The notes under the pieces were generated by a model. That model did not search any database, was not told the DNA's origin, and saw only the letters and a program-made list of their open reading frames with translations. Shown piece by piece: positions 28,195 to 37,641 of a stretch of 64,000 nt of DNA; the first letter of the stretch is position 1; the number at the start of each line of letters is the position of its first letter. The position numbers and the translations under genes are program-made. The DNA comes from Calothrix sp. NIES-2100 (GTDB lineage: Bacteria > Cyanobacteriota > Cyanobacteriia > Cyanobacteriales > Nostocaceae), in NCBI RefSeq assembly GCF_002368195.1, contig NZ_AP018178.1, positions 7,328,645 to 7,392,644 of the forward strand. Reading direction: 5' to 3'.

Positions 28195-29043
28195 ATGATT
28201 TACCACAGTGAAGATACTTTTAAAGGTGTGGGGAAGCTGGCTCTGTATTACCAAAGCTGGCTACCAGAAGGTGAATTAAGGGCAATATTAGTAATTGTGC
28301 ATGGGCTGGGAGCGCATAGCGGTCGGTTTGGAAATATAATTGAAAAACTTATACCTAAACAATATGCTGTCTATGCTTTCGATATGCGTGGTAATGGACG
28401 CTCGCCAGGACAGCGTGGTCATATTAATAGTTGGGCAGAGTTTCGTGAAGATTTGAGAATTTTTATTGAGTTGATTCAGACCAAGCATCCAGGCTGCCCA
28501 ATTTTTGTCATGGGTCATAGCTTAGGTGCAGTAGTTGTCTTAGACTATATTTTACGCCATCCTAAAGAAGCATCGACATTAAAAGGTGCGATCGCCCTGG
28601 CACCAGTTTTAGGAAAAGTTGGTGTATCAAAAGTCCGGTTACTTATAGGTAAGCTACTCTCCCGCATCTGGCCGCAGTTCACCTTAAGTACTGGTATTGA
28701 TCTGTCTACTGCTTCACGAGATGAAAAGGTTTTAGCTGCCTACGCCCAAGATCCTCAAAGACATACCCTAGGTACTGCGCGTCTAGCTACCGAGTACTTT
28801 ACCACAGTTGATTGGATTTATACCCATGCGGCTGATTGGCAATTGCCGTTATTAATTCTCCACGGTGGAGCCGACCGAGTAGCTTTACCAGAGGGAGGTG
28901 AGAGATTTTACCAGCTAGTAACTTACAAAGATAAGTTGCGCGTGGTGTATCCGGAGGCTTATCATGAATTGCACAGTGACCTAAATTACCAAGAGGTATT
29001 GACTGATTTAGAAAACTGGTTAGAAAAACATAATAATTCGTAA
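28195..29043 (+). CDS. Alpha/beta hydrolase, monoacylglycerol-lipase/lysophospholipase-like
   Basis: A 282-residue alpha/beta hydrolase. It has the oxyanion-hole HGLGAHSGRF block, the nucleophile elbow GHSLGA (Ser near 106), an Asp in the LHGGADRVALPEG segment and a late His in YPEAYHELHSD. The arrangement matches the hydrolase_4/PldB group that cleaves monoacylglycerols or lysophospholipids. No signal peptide is seen. It is divergent from the PlsC-like gene. Followed by ATTACGAATTACG-type repeats at the stop. Confidence 0.88.
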   Translation: MIYHSEDTFKGVGKLALYYQSWLPEGELRAILVIVHGLGAHSGRFGNIIEKLIPKQYAVYAFDMRGNGRSPGQRGHINSWAEFREDLRIFIELIQTKHPGCPIFVMGHSLGAVVVLDYILRHPKEASTLKGAIALAPVLGKVGVSKVRLLIGKLLSRIWPQFTLSTGIDLSTASRDEKVLAAYAQDPQRHTLGTARLATEYFTTVDWIYTHAADWQLPLLILHGGADRVALPEGGERFYQLVTYKDKLRVVYPEAYHELHSDLNYQEVLTDLENWLEKHNNS

Positions 29044-29210
29044 TTCGTAATTACGAAAACTCGGGCATTTTGAAAAGTATCTAATAAATTTACATGAATT
29101 GCTGTCATCATCCTAAAAGTAGATTTTGATAAGACTGATAGTTAGATTTCATCTCGCTAATTCCTGTGATTTAATAAGGTTAGCCATATAGGTATACGGG
29201 CAGTGCCTTA

Positions 29211-32200
29211 GTGAAACGCGATCGCACAGGTAAATTTATCAAAAGTTGGGGATTAGAATCTAAACAGGCAGTTAACTTATCACTGACTAAGACAGCTTGG
29301 CAGAGCCTGAAGCAGGAAGCAAATAAACGTGGTATTTCCCGTTCTGAACTGGTGGAACGCTTTGCCCGCAGCTTGGAATCAAGTTCTGCTGACAAAAATC
29401 TTGGTAGCTCTGTAACAGTAAATAGCCGCCAGCAATTAGAACAAACCCAAGCAAATGAACGCCAATGGTTAGAAGCAGTACTGAATCTGCTACCTATTCC
29501 CCTATTATTTATTGATCCAAATACCGCTTGCTTCACTTTTGCCAATCAAGCGGCAAACGAAATGGCAGGAGGTGAAATTTATAGCGATCGCCCGGCGGGA
29601 ATCTATGACGGAGATTTTCGCTGCACTGACGCTACAGGTAAACCGATTCTTCCAGAACAACTACCAGCAGTCCGAGTTGCACGAGGCGAAAAAATTCAAG
29701 GGGCAGAGTTGAACTGGCACACGCCGACGGGTATTTACTCACTGCTGGTTCATGCCGATACTTTACCTGCAATGTACGATCGCCCAACAACGTGCGTCAT
29801 GGTGTTTCAAGATATTGGCAATCGCAAGCAAACAGAGTTGCAACTGCAACAAAATCAGCGGTTCATTCAACAGATTGCTGATGCTATGCCGGGGATTTTG
29901 TACATTTATGACCTGATTGAGCAGCGTAATATTTATATCAATCAGCAAATAGTTGAAATTTTGGGTTACACTCCCATGCAAATACAAGCAATGGGCAACC
30001 AGTTATTTGCCCTGCTGATGCATCCGGACGATCTCGCCACACTACCTGCCCACTCAGACAGGTTTGAGCAAGCAGAAGATGGGGAAATTATTGAGTGGGA
30101 GTACCGGATGCGCCACAGTAATGGAGAATGGCGCTGGTTGTGGAGCCGTGATTTAATTTTTATCCGTACAGACAATGGCTCACCACAGCAAATAATCGGC
30201 ATTTCCCATGATATTACTGAACATAAACTAGCGGAAGCAGCCCTCAAAGAAACTGAAGCACAAGCACGGGCGCGAGCAGAGGAATTAGAAGCTTTTATGG
30301 AAGTAGTGCCGGCTGCTGTCTGGCTAGCTCACGATCCAGAATGTCATGAGGTAACTGTAAATACAGCAGCTTACGAGTTAATGCGGGCAAATCCTGGTTC
30401 CATTGCTACCGCCACACCTGCCGATGGGGTGTATCGCTTCCAGTTTAAGACGCAACGCAATGGTCAAGATTTGCCAACCGAAGAATTATCTTTGCAGAAA
30501 GCTGGACGTACCGGACAGGAAATATGCGAAGAAGCAGAACTTGTGTTTGAAGATGGCGTAGTGCGGCATATCTACGGTAAAGCAGTTCCCATCAAAGATG
30601 AGCAGGGTAAAATCCGAGGAGTAGTAGGAGCGTACTTGGATATCAGCGAACTGCAAGCAGCGCTGCGCGAACGCAAACAAGCCGAGGAAGCTTTGCGCTT
30701 GAGTCAGGAACGCTATCGTTCTTTGGCAGAATCTCTACCGCAGCTTGTCTGTATGTCTGATGCCAATGGTATCACCAATTACTGCAATCAAAGTTCGATT
30801 GACTACACTGGACAAACTTTAGAGGAAACTCAAGCTCATGGATGGCAACCTGTTTTGCATCCTGACGATCTCCCCTTAGCCCAGGATAAGTGGAGAGAGG
30901 CTTTAGAAAAAGGTAATAGCTACACAATAGAATTTCGGCTCAAAAGGTTTGATGGTGTCTATCGTTGGCACTTGAGTAGAGTTGTACCTATCAAAGCCGA
31001 AAATGGCAGTATCATTAGTTGGTTAGCGACAGCCACAGATATTGATGACCACAAACGCAGCGAGCAAAGAGAGCGGTTTTTGGCTCAAGCTTCACAAACT
31101 TTTGCCGCAGCTAGGTTGAATTTGCCGACAATTTTAGACACCATCACCCAACTAATTGGTGAATTGACTGGTGATGCTTGTGTGTTAAGTTTGTTATCTG
31201 AAGATAGACAGTGGCTGGATACTGTGTCTTACTACCATATCAATCCAGAGATTAAAGAATTTATTGGCAAACTACTAGAATATCCCCGTGCTGTTGATGA
31301 TGATATTATCGGACAAGTTATACATACAGGTGAGACAGTTTTCTTACCAGTTATAACGCCAGAGCAACTGCGTCATTCCATTAAACGAGAATATTTGTCT
31401 TATTTAGAGCGGTTTGGCGTTTATAGTTTGTTGATAATACCGTTGAAAGTGCAAGAGCAAATCATTGGGGCATTGAGTATTTCGCGGGAACGTCCGGGAA
31501 ATCCCTATAGCAACGATCATCCTCGATTATTACAAGATATAGCAGACCGAGCCGCGATGGCGATCGCCAATGCTCGACTGTATGAACAGGCACAACAAGC
31601 ACGTCAGCAAGCAGAACAAATTGCCGATCGCACAGCTCGTCTACAGTCAGTTACCGCCGCCCTTTCAGAGTCGCTGACACCTGCTCAAGTTGCTGAAGTG
31701 ATTGTAGAACAGAGTATTTCGGTGCTGAATGCTACTGCTGCTCTGGTAGCAATTGTCTGTGATAATCGCACAGAATTGGAAATTATCCACTCTGTTGGTT
31801 TCCAAGCAGATATCGTTAATTCATGGCGGCGGATGGCGATCGCTTCATCTAGTCCACTAGCAGAAGCTATTCGGACTGGAAAACCTGTTTGGGAAGAATC
31901 GAATACACAGCGCGTCGCTCGTTATCCTCACCTAGCAGATATCTATGGTAGCTATAATTATGCCGCTTGGATTTCCTTACCGTTGATGATTGAGGGTAGA
32001 GCAGTCGGAGGAATTACCCTTGGTTTTGGGGAATTTTCCTCCTTGAATCAAGATGAGCGGGCGTTTATTTTAGCAGTATGTCAGCAAGCAGCTGGTGCGA
32101 TCGCTCGTGCCCAACTTTATGAAGCAGAGCAACGAGCTAGAGCCGCCGCCGAAGTAGCAAACCGCACCAAAGACGAATTTCTCGCTGTTCTTTCCCATGA

Positions 32201-33275
32201 ACTGCGAACACCCTTAAATCCCATTGTCGGCTGGACTAGATTACTCCGCCAAGGCAACCTGGATGTTAACAAAACAGCCTTCGCCTTGGAAACCATCGAG
32301 CGCAATGCTAAGTTACAAGTGCAACTGATTGAAGATTTACTCGATATTTCGCGGATTTTACAAGGCAAGCTCATTTTAAATTCTACACCAGTTGATTTAA
32401 AAGCCACAATTGCCGCCGCCATTGAAACCGTCAGTTTAGCAGCCGAAGCTAAAGGCATTCAAATTCTCACCAATTTGACATTTAATGTTGGTCATGTGTT
32501 AGGCGACACAGCTAGGTTGCAACAAGTGATCTGGAATTTGCTCTCGAATGCCGTGAAATTCACACCTGTTGGTGGTCTAATTAATATTAGATTAGAAACA
32601 CTTGATACAGAGGCTCAAATTCAAGTCACAGACACAGGCAGAGGTATCAAACCGGAATTCTTGCCCTATGTCTTCGATTCTTTCCGTCAAGCTGATAGCA
32701 GCATCACCAGAATCTTTGGTGGTTTGGGATTAGGATTAGCGATCGTGCGACACATTGTAGAATTACATGGGGGAACTGTGAAAGCTGAAAGTCTAGGAGA
32801 GCAACAGGGAGCCACCTTCACAGTCAAACTACCACTACTATTAACATCAACGTCTCCAACAGAGGCGGAAGCAGTAACCGAAGAGATGGGAACTTTGCAG
32901 GGAATTCAAGTGCTAGCGGTGGACGATGAAGCAGACAATTTAGAATTAGTCACCTTCATTTTAGAACAAGCCGGTGCTGAGGTAATTTCAGTATCCTCAG
33001 CCAAAGAGGTATTGCAAGTACTCAATCAAAAAGTACCTGATATTTTATTGGCTGACATTGGTATGCCAGAAATGGATGGCTATACATTGCTACGGCAGAT
33101 TAGAACCTTTCCACCACAACAAGGGGGACAGTTAAAAGCGATCGCCTTAACTGCCTATGCAGGTGAAATCAATCAACGGCAAGCCTTACAAGCTGGATTT
33201 CAGATGTATCTCTCCAAACCAGTTGATCCAGACGAGTTGCTAGAAGCGATCGCCCAAGTTTTGCAAAGCGAATAA
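29211..33275 (+). CDS. Hybrid sensor histidine kinase with N-terminal ribbon-helix-helix-like segment
   Basis: A 1354-residue soluble protein starting at GTG 29211. Residues about 15-55 (AVNLSLTKTAWQSLKQEANK then RGISRSELVERFARSL) look like a CopG-type ribbon-helix-helix. Four PAS-like domains follow (about 85-200, 215-345, 350-475, 500-610), then two GAF domains (about 625-795 and 810-985). HisKA comes next (His near 996 in SHELRTP), then HATPase with a GGLGLGLAI motif and a C-terminal receiver (about 1234-1354; VDDE acidic patch, phospho-Asp near 1280 in LLADIGMPEMDG, Lys in LSKPVD). It autophosphorylates and relays internally. Ligands and the next relay partner are unknown. No transmembrane segments. 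It converges with xisI one base after its stop. Confidence 0.9.
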   Translation: MKRDRTGKFIKSWGLESKQAVNLSLTKTAWQSLKQEANKRGISRSELVERFARSLESSSADKNLGSSVTVNSRQQLEQTQANERQWLEAVLNLLPIPLLFIDPNTACFTFANQAANEMAGGEIYSDRPAGIYDGDFRCTDATGKPILPEQLPAVRVARGEKIQGAELNWHTPTGIYSLLVHADTLPAMYDRPTTCVMVFQDIGNRKQTELQLQQNQRFIQQIADAMPGILYIYDLIEQRNIYINQQIVEILGYTPMQIQAMGNQLFALLMHPDDLATLPAHSDRFEQAEDGEIIEWEYRMRHSNGEWRWLWSRDLIFIRTDNGSPQQIIGISHDITEHKLAEAALKETEAQARARAEELEAFMEVVPAAVWLAHDPECHEVTVNTAAYELMRANPGSIATATPADGVYRFQFKTQRNGQDLPTEELSLQKAGRTGQEICEEAELVFEDGVVRHIYGKAVPIKDEQGKIRGVVGAYLDISELQAALRERKQAEEALRLSQERYRSLAESLPQLVCMSDANGITNYCNQSSIDYTGQTLEETQAHGWQPVLHPDDLPLAQDKWREALEKGNSYTIEFRLKRFDGVYRWHLSRVVPIKAENGSIISWLATATDIDDHKRSEQRERFLAQASQTFAAARLNLPTILDTITQLIGELTGDACVLSLLSEDRQWLDTVSYYHINPEIKEFIGKLLEYPRAVDDDIIGQVIHTGETVFLPVITPEQLRHSIKREYLSYLERFGVYSLLIIPLKVQEQIIGALSISRERPGNPYSNDHPRLLQDIADRAAMAIANARLYEQAQQARQQAEQIADRTARLQSVTAALSESLTPAQVAEVIVEQSISVLNATAALVAIVCDNRTELEIIHSVGFQADIVNSWRRMAIASSSPLAEAIRTGKPVWEESNTQRVARYPHLADIYGSYNYAAWISLPLMIEGRAVGGITLGFGEFSSLNQDERAFILAVCQQAAGAIARAQLYEAEQRARAAAEVANRTKDEFLAVLSHELRTPLNPIVGWTRLLRQGNLDVNKTAFALETIERNAKLQVQLIEDLLDISRILQGKLILNSTPVDLKATIAAAIETVSLAAEAKGIQILTNLTFNVGHVLGDTARLQQVIWNLLSNAVKFTPVGGLINIRLETLDTEAQIQVTDTGRGIKPEFLPYVFDSFRQADSSITRIFGGLGLGLAIVRHIVELHGGTVKAESLGEQQGATFTVKLPLLLTSTSPTEAEAVTEEMGTLQGIQVLAVDDEADNLELVTFILEQAGAEVISVSSAKEVLQVLNQKVPDILLADIGMPEMDGYTLLRQIRTFPPQQGGQLKAIALTAYAGEINQRQALQAGFQMYLSKPVDPDELLEAIAQVLQSE

Positions 33276-33276
33276 A

Positions 33277-33606
33277 TCAATCGGTTGCAAACTCAGTAAA
33301 CTTCCGCTTATAAGGAGCATGAAAACCTAAAACAATATCTTGTTTTGGTACTCCAGCGGCAACTAACTCATTAGCTACTCCTACCTCAGTTCCATCGCGC
33401 TGAATCCAAATTTTGCCATCTTTAATATCCACATGAATAATACAACCATAAACTCGCTTTAATCCTTCCCATCCCAAATGAAGAACTTGATAATGGTCAC
33501 GTTCTTGATCAAAAATTAGCTGTAATTCTGTAACATCATTGGCATTGTGAATTGAATGACCTTTGAGAATTGTCTGTACTAATTCACGATAGTCTATTCT
33601 TTCCAT
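33277..33606 (-). CDS. xisI: XisI-like protein
   Basis: A 109-residue protein matching the XisI family named after the fdxN-element excision controlling factor: the DYRELVQTIL opening, a central YQVLHLGWEG and the terminal GVPKQDIVLGFHAPYKR motif. Its start overlaps the end of xisH by 13 bases, so the pair is translationally coupled. Family members are abundant and often unlinked to any excision element in cyanobacteria. Biochemical role is not established. Confidence 0.9.
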   Translation of the reverse strand: MERIDYRELVQTILKGHSIHNANDVTELQLIFDQERDHYQVLHLGWEGLKRVYGCIIHVDIKDGKIWIQRDGTEVGVANELVAAGVPKQDIVLGFHAPYKRKFTEFATD

Positions 33607-34010
33607 AGCAAAACCTCTTCTGTAATAGGTTCAAAAATGATCAGCTTCAGTCTATGTTCAGCAATAATCTCTTGAATAAAAGCACGAATAAAAAAATCTC
33701 GATAAATATCCTCGGAAATTGCCAGGTATAAAACTCTATCTGGGTCTTTTTTACGTAATGCCGAGCGGTATGTTAATGTTTGACCTAGAGCCACATAAAA
33801 ATCACTAATTTCCGATGTACCAAGGAAAGATTTAATCTCAACTGCAATTTTTTGACCAGCTTTTTGCGCACCTATAAGTCTCTCGGCTCCTAAGTCTATA
33901 TAAAACTCTATTTCATCCACTTTCACTGATAAAGGATCATCAGTAATTATCCATCCATCCTTGTCTAAAGCTGAACGCACAGCACGATGAAAAATATCTC
34001 TAGCTGACAT
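33594..34010 (-). CDS. xisH: XisH-like protein (PD-(D/E)XK-type fold)
   Basis: 138 residues from ATG 34010; the frame extends upstream but the family begins MSARDIFHRAV. It contains an IDLGAERLIGA stretch followed by KIAVEIKSF, fitting the D...(E/D)xK core of a restriction-endonuclease-like fold. XisH and XisI are both required for fdxN-element excision in Anabaena. No recombinase xisF nor fdxN border is seen here. The pair may instead be a mobile accessory module, which is inference. Confidence 0.9.
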   Translation of the reverse strand: MSARDIFHRAVRSALDKDGWIITDDPLSVKVDEIEFYIDLGAERLIGAQKAGQKIAVEIKSFLGTSEISDFYVALGQTLTYRSALRKKDPDRVLYLAISEDIYRDFFIRAFIQEIIAEHRLKLIIFEPITEEVLLWKE

Positions 34011-34114
34011 AATTTGATTATAAATATAGTTTCTGTCCAGTTTTTTGGCAGCAGCTATCAAAGCTTCGCCAAAGTCAGCAGATTTGACACAGTACAAAAA
34101 TACTATATTTTATC

Positions 34115-34885
34115 CTACCAAGGCAAGCGGCTTCCATCCCAAGAAAAAAATTGTCCACTATCGCCATCTTTGAGTTGTTCAATTACATCCAGTAATTGGC
34201 TAACACTGCGTTCTACAGAAAATAACTTTTCCGCTGGAACATTACCTTGAAACGGAAGCGAAAGGCGGGTATCTGTTGTCCCTGGATGTAATGTCACCAC
34301 CAAAGTTTTAGGACTACTTCTAGCATACTCAATTGCAGTTGTACGCATAAACATATTGAGTGCAGCTTTAGAAGCGCGATAACCATACCATCCACCAAGT
34401 TGGTTATCACCAATACTCCCAACCTTGGCAGAAATACTTGCAAAAACGCTGCGTTCTTTATGTTTCAATAATGGCAATAAATGCTTTGCCAATAAAACAG
34501 CACCAATACTATTAACTTGAAAGTAACGCAGTAAATTTTCGGGATTTATTTGTCGTAAACTTTTCTCTGGTTGCAAATTACCTTCATGTAATAAACCTAC
34601 ACAATTAACTACCAAATGCAGCTTGTTAACTTGATGACTAATTTTCTTAATCGCTTCGGCAATTTGCGCTTCTTCCGTAATATCTACCGACAAACACATT
34701 AATCTCTCAGAATTGTTATCAGCTAGAGTAATTAATTCCCCAGCTGATTCTGCTTGACGATAAGTAGCATAAATTTTGCTAATTCTCTCATCTGATAATA
34801 ATTTTTTTACGAAACCTAAACCAATACCTTGGCTGGCTCCCACAATCAATGCATTTACCTGATTAATTTCATCAATAAAAGACAT
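34115..34885 (-). CDS. Short-chain dehydrogenase/reductase (C-factor-like)
   Basis: A 256-residue Rossmann-fold oxidoreductase. The nucleotide-binding GASQGIGLG motif lies near the N-terminus, the structural CVGLL equivalent of NNAG near 86, and the catalytic Ser and YGYRASK (YxxxK) after that. Size and motif pattern fit classical SDRs, particularly the CsgA/C-factor subgroup. I chose ATG 34885 because GGAGAAG precedes it by six bases; longer starts at 34924 and 34900 lack such a site. The substrate is unknown. Its 3' end lies about 100 bases from xisH on the same strand. Confidence 0.87.
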   Translation of the reverse strand: MSFIDEINQVNALIVGASQGIGLGFVKKLLSDERISKIYATYRQAESAGELITLADNNSERLMCLSVDITEEAQIAEAIKKISHQVNKLHLVVNCVGLLHEGNLQPEKSLRQINPENLLRYFQVNSIGAVLLAKHLLPLLKHKERSVFASISAKVGSIGDNQLGGWYGYRASKAALNMFMRTTAIEYARSSPKTLVVTLHPGTTDTRLSLPFQGNVPAEKLFSVERSVSQLLDVIEQLKDGDSGQFFSWDGSRLPW

Positions 34886-35249
34886 AATATTCTTCTCCAT
34901 GTAAATGTATGATTCCTTACGCAAAAACCTCTTAAAGTCTCATTTCTCCGTGTCCTCTGCGTCCTCTGCGGTTCATTTTTCCGTTAACTTTGGGTAAGTA
35001 CTGTATATAAGTAATACCAATTCTGTATGAAGATGCGTCTAATTATCCTAGGATGTAAAAAATTAACCGCCAAGAGCGCCAAGTACGCCAAGAAATAAGA
35101 GATTAAGAGAGTTTGGCAAAGCTAACAAAGAAACGGTATAAGTATGCGGAAACAAAATCAAATATACTACAAAAGTTAAACACGCTTGGTATCCTTACCA
35201 ATGACAAATGACCAATGACAACCCTCACCAATATTTCTATTACCCCTAC
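34886..35249. other. Intergenic region with short repeats
   Basis: 364 bases. Contains TCCTCTGCG repeats near 34955 and ACCAATGACAAATGACC-type heptamers near 35200. No gene is seen. Confidence 0.5.
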
Positions 35250-36644
35250 TTACTTACCAATACAAAACTTACTAAAAATCCTTTCAAGCACAGATTCTGT
35301 AACTTCCTCGCCAGTAATTTCTCCGAATGCATGAATTGCATCTCGTAAATCAATTGTCCAAAAATCCAGGGGTAGTTGTTCAACAATTGTCGTCTGCACC
35401 TGTTCTAGAGAAATTTTGGCTTTTATTAAAGCTGCTGCTTGTCGTTGATTGATTGCTAAATCCATATCAGCAGCTTGGACTTTTCCCGCTTGAACTATCT
35501 CCAAAATTGCTGTTTCCAAATCTTCAATACCTTGGTTTTGTGCTGCTGCTGTGAAAATTTTAGATTTGGGTTTTGGGATTTGGGATTGAAGAGTATTTTT
35601 TACATCTGTCGGTACTAAATCAATTTTGTTGATTACTAGAATTAATGGACGATGTTGCACCTGTTCATAAATTTCTTGATCGCCTTGAGTCCAACCAACA
35701 GAAGCGTCGATGGTCAACAATACTAAATCCGCAGCACTAGCAGCACGGCGCGATCGCTCTACGCCAATTTTTTCTACTTGGTCTGTAGTCTCCCGAATCC
35801 CCGCTGTATCTAGGACTTGCACGGGAATACCACCAACAACTAACTGAGATTCCACAACATCGCGAGTAGTTCCAGGTAAATCGGTAACTATGGCGCGATC
35901 GCTCTGGCTCCAAGCATTCAGTAAGCTGGATTTCCCAACGTTCGGCCGTCCGACAATTGCCACTTTTAAACCAGTGCGTAGCAGTTCGCCTTTATCTTTG
36001 GTTGCCAATAAATTACTAATCTCTGCGGCGATGCGATCAATTTCTGATATAATAGCTTTACAATCCAGCGGAGGTAAATCTTCCTCAAAATCAATCCGCG
36101 CTTCAATCTCCGCCAAAATATCCAAACAGTTAGCGCGTAACTGGCGGATAGGATGAGCTAATTTACCTTGTAACCCAGCTAAAGCAGTTTGAGCCGCTTG
36201 GGGCGATCGCGCTCCCACCAAATCAGCAATCCCTTCAGCTTGCGTCAAATCCAAACGCCCATTTAAAAAGGCGCGCAGAGTAAATTCTCCGGGCTGTGCC
36301 AGCCTTGCACCATTTGACAAACACAGTTGTAATACTTCCTGCACAGCCATAATTCCCCCATGACAATGAAATTCCACTACATCTTCACGGGTGTAAGAAC
36401 GAGGCGCTTGCATAATCAACAACAAAGCTTCATCCACCAGTGTTTGCGTCTTGGGATGGCGGATATAGCCATAGAGAATGCGGTGACTTTCCCAAACTTG
36501 ACGACCTGGCGCATAAAAAAGAATTTGGGCGATCGCGATCGCTTGGGAACCAGACACCCGCACAATACCCACGCTACCCTGTTGGGGGACAACAGCAGTG
36601 GCGATCGCGGCGATGGTTCCGGTAGTGGCAAATATTTCCGACAT
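35250..36644 (-). CDS. mnmE: tRNA uridine-5-carboxymethylaminomethyl GTPase MnmE
   Basis: 464 residues from ATG 36644 (frame opens six codons earlier). The N-terminal tetrahydrofolate-binding domain begins MSEIFATTGTIAAIATA. The central helical region holds an inserted G domain with GRPNVGKSSLLN (G1), DTAGIRE (G3) and NKID (G4). The protein ends FCIGK, the conserved CIGK tail with the catalytic Cys. With MnmG it modifies the wobble uridine of certain tRNAs in the cytosol. Complete and of normal length. HIP1 octamers are frequent within it, as expected for a native cyanobacterial core gene. Confidence 0.96.
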   Translation of the reverse strand: MSEIFATTGTIAAIATAVVPQQGSVGIVRVSGSQAIAIAQILFYAPGRQVWESHRILYGYIRHPKTQTLVDEALLLIMQAPRSYTREDVVEFHCHGGIMAVQEVLQLCLSNGARLAQPGEFTLRAFLNGRLDLTQAEGIADLVGARSPQAAQTALAGLQGKLAHPIRQLRANCLDILAEIEARIDFEEDLPPLDCKAIISEIDRIAAEISNLLATKDKGELLRTGLKVAIVGRPNVGKSSLLNAWSQSDRAIVTDLPGTTRDVVESQLVVGGIPVQVLDTAGIRETTDQVEKIGVERSRRAASAADLVLLTIDASVGWTQGDQEIYEQVQHRPLILVINKIDLVPTDVKNTLQSQIPKPKSKIFTAAAQNQGIEDLETAILEIVQAGKVQAADMDLAINQRQAAALIKAKISLEQVQTTIVEQLPLDFWTIDLRDAIHAFGEITGEEVTESVLERIFSKFCIGK

Positions 36645-36953
36645 GAGCGCCCTTTTCAGCAAATATAATACGAGCCTAACAGGTACTTTGGCATGAGGTG
36701 GGGAAAGGATTCAAGGGGCGTAAAAGTTAGGGAATGTACTTTGACTTCTTCCCAATGTGGTCAGAATTTCCCAGTACCTAATCCCTGAGTGGCTTTTTGC
36801 GTCACCTGTATTTTGTCTCTTACTAAGGACAGAAGTCTAGGGATCAAGGACTTCTATACTAAATAATGGTAAGTATTTAAACTAATAGGAGAGCAACTAG
36901 CAAGGTAAGATTTATCTGAAGAGTAGATACGCTCTGATAGAGAGGGATTCACT
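36645..36953. other. Intergenic region between divergent genes
   Basis: 309 bases between mnmE (minus) and the small protein (plus); promoters for both are expected here. A purine-rich GAGAGGG at about 36940 is the likely ribosome site for the GTG at 36954. Nothing else stood out. Confidence 0.5.
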
Positions 36954-37154
36954 GTGGAGCAAAAAATTAACTGCGCTGTAGACTGCGTAAACGGTTGTGT
37001 TTTAGGGGATAAATGTCCCAACCTTGAATTTAGAGAAGCAGCAGCACAATTTATTGAAGATACTTCTCTAGATAAAATGCTGGAAATGGCAGAAGAACGA
37101 CTGCGACGAAAAATGATGGAACCGCCAAAATGGGTTTTGCCAGACGATCAGTAG
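36954..37154 (+). CDS. Small Cys-rich conserved protein
   Basis: 66 residues from a GTG start with GAGAGGG upstream. Four Cys (7, 11, 15, 21) with C-x3-C-x3-C-x5-C spacing form a possible metal site. An acidic amphipathic helix follows (AAAQFIEDTSLDKMLEMAEE) and then a basic RLRRKMMEPPKW tail. I recall very similar short proteins in many cyanobacteria but know no function. A hairpin terminator lies downstream at 37243-37279, supporting a short monocistronic transcript. Confidence 0.75.
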   Translation: MEQKINCAVDCVNGCVLGDKCPNLEFREAAAQFIEDTSLDKMLEMAEERLRRKMMEPPKWVLPDDQ

Positions 37155-37641
37155 TCTTCTGCTCAATTATCGCTTTTTTACTGCTAAGCGATGTCTAACG
37201 ACAAGCCGCTTTGTGTTTACGCCCCAAGCGGGTGTTCTGTCTGGACAGCTGCTGATTTTGTTAGTACCATCAGCTGTCCTTTTATAATTTTTCGCTATCT
37301 CATCGGCGAAGTCAGGGACTTCTATTTCACTGGAAAAATCATCAACATACCTGGGTAGGGAACAATCTTCTCCAAGCAAAATCTATATATATCAGGGTTT
37401 GTGTGAATTCAGCTAAGTTCGTAGTCAGGATTAAACTCCTGACTAGGAATTTAGTAAATTTCGTTTGACTCAGTACTAGGAACTGATTAAGCTGACGCAC
37501 AGGCGCAAGATTTAATTAAGAGCATCATTACAGAGAACTGGGATCGCAAATTGGCTGTGAAATTAACACCAATCTCCGAAAAATACTGAACGGTGCTTGA
37601 TGTTAATTGATGAGTCTGTATCTGATGCAAGTAATTAAGCC
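37155..37641. other. Intergenic region
   Basis: 487 bases holding the hairpin at 37243-37279 and a GTCAGGATTAAACTCCTGAC palindrome near 37424-37443 of a type dispersed in Nostocales. The 70-codon minus frame at 37167-37379 crosses the terminator hairpin and is not called. Confidence 0.55.
37243..37279 (+). terminator. Rho-independent-like terminator
   Basis: A 9-bp perfect stem GGACAGCTG (37243-37251) / CAGCTGTCC (37271-37279) is followed at once by TTTTATAATTTTT. It lies 88 bases after the stop of the small Cys-rich gene. Confidence 0.75.
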
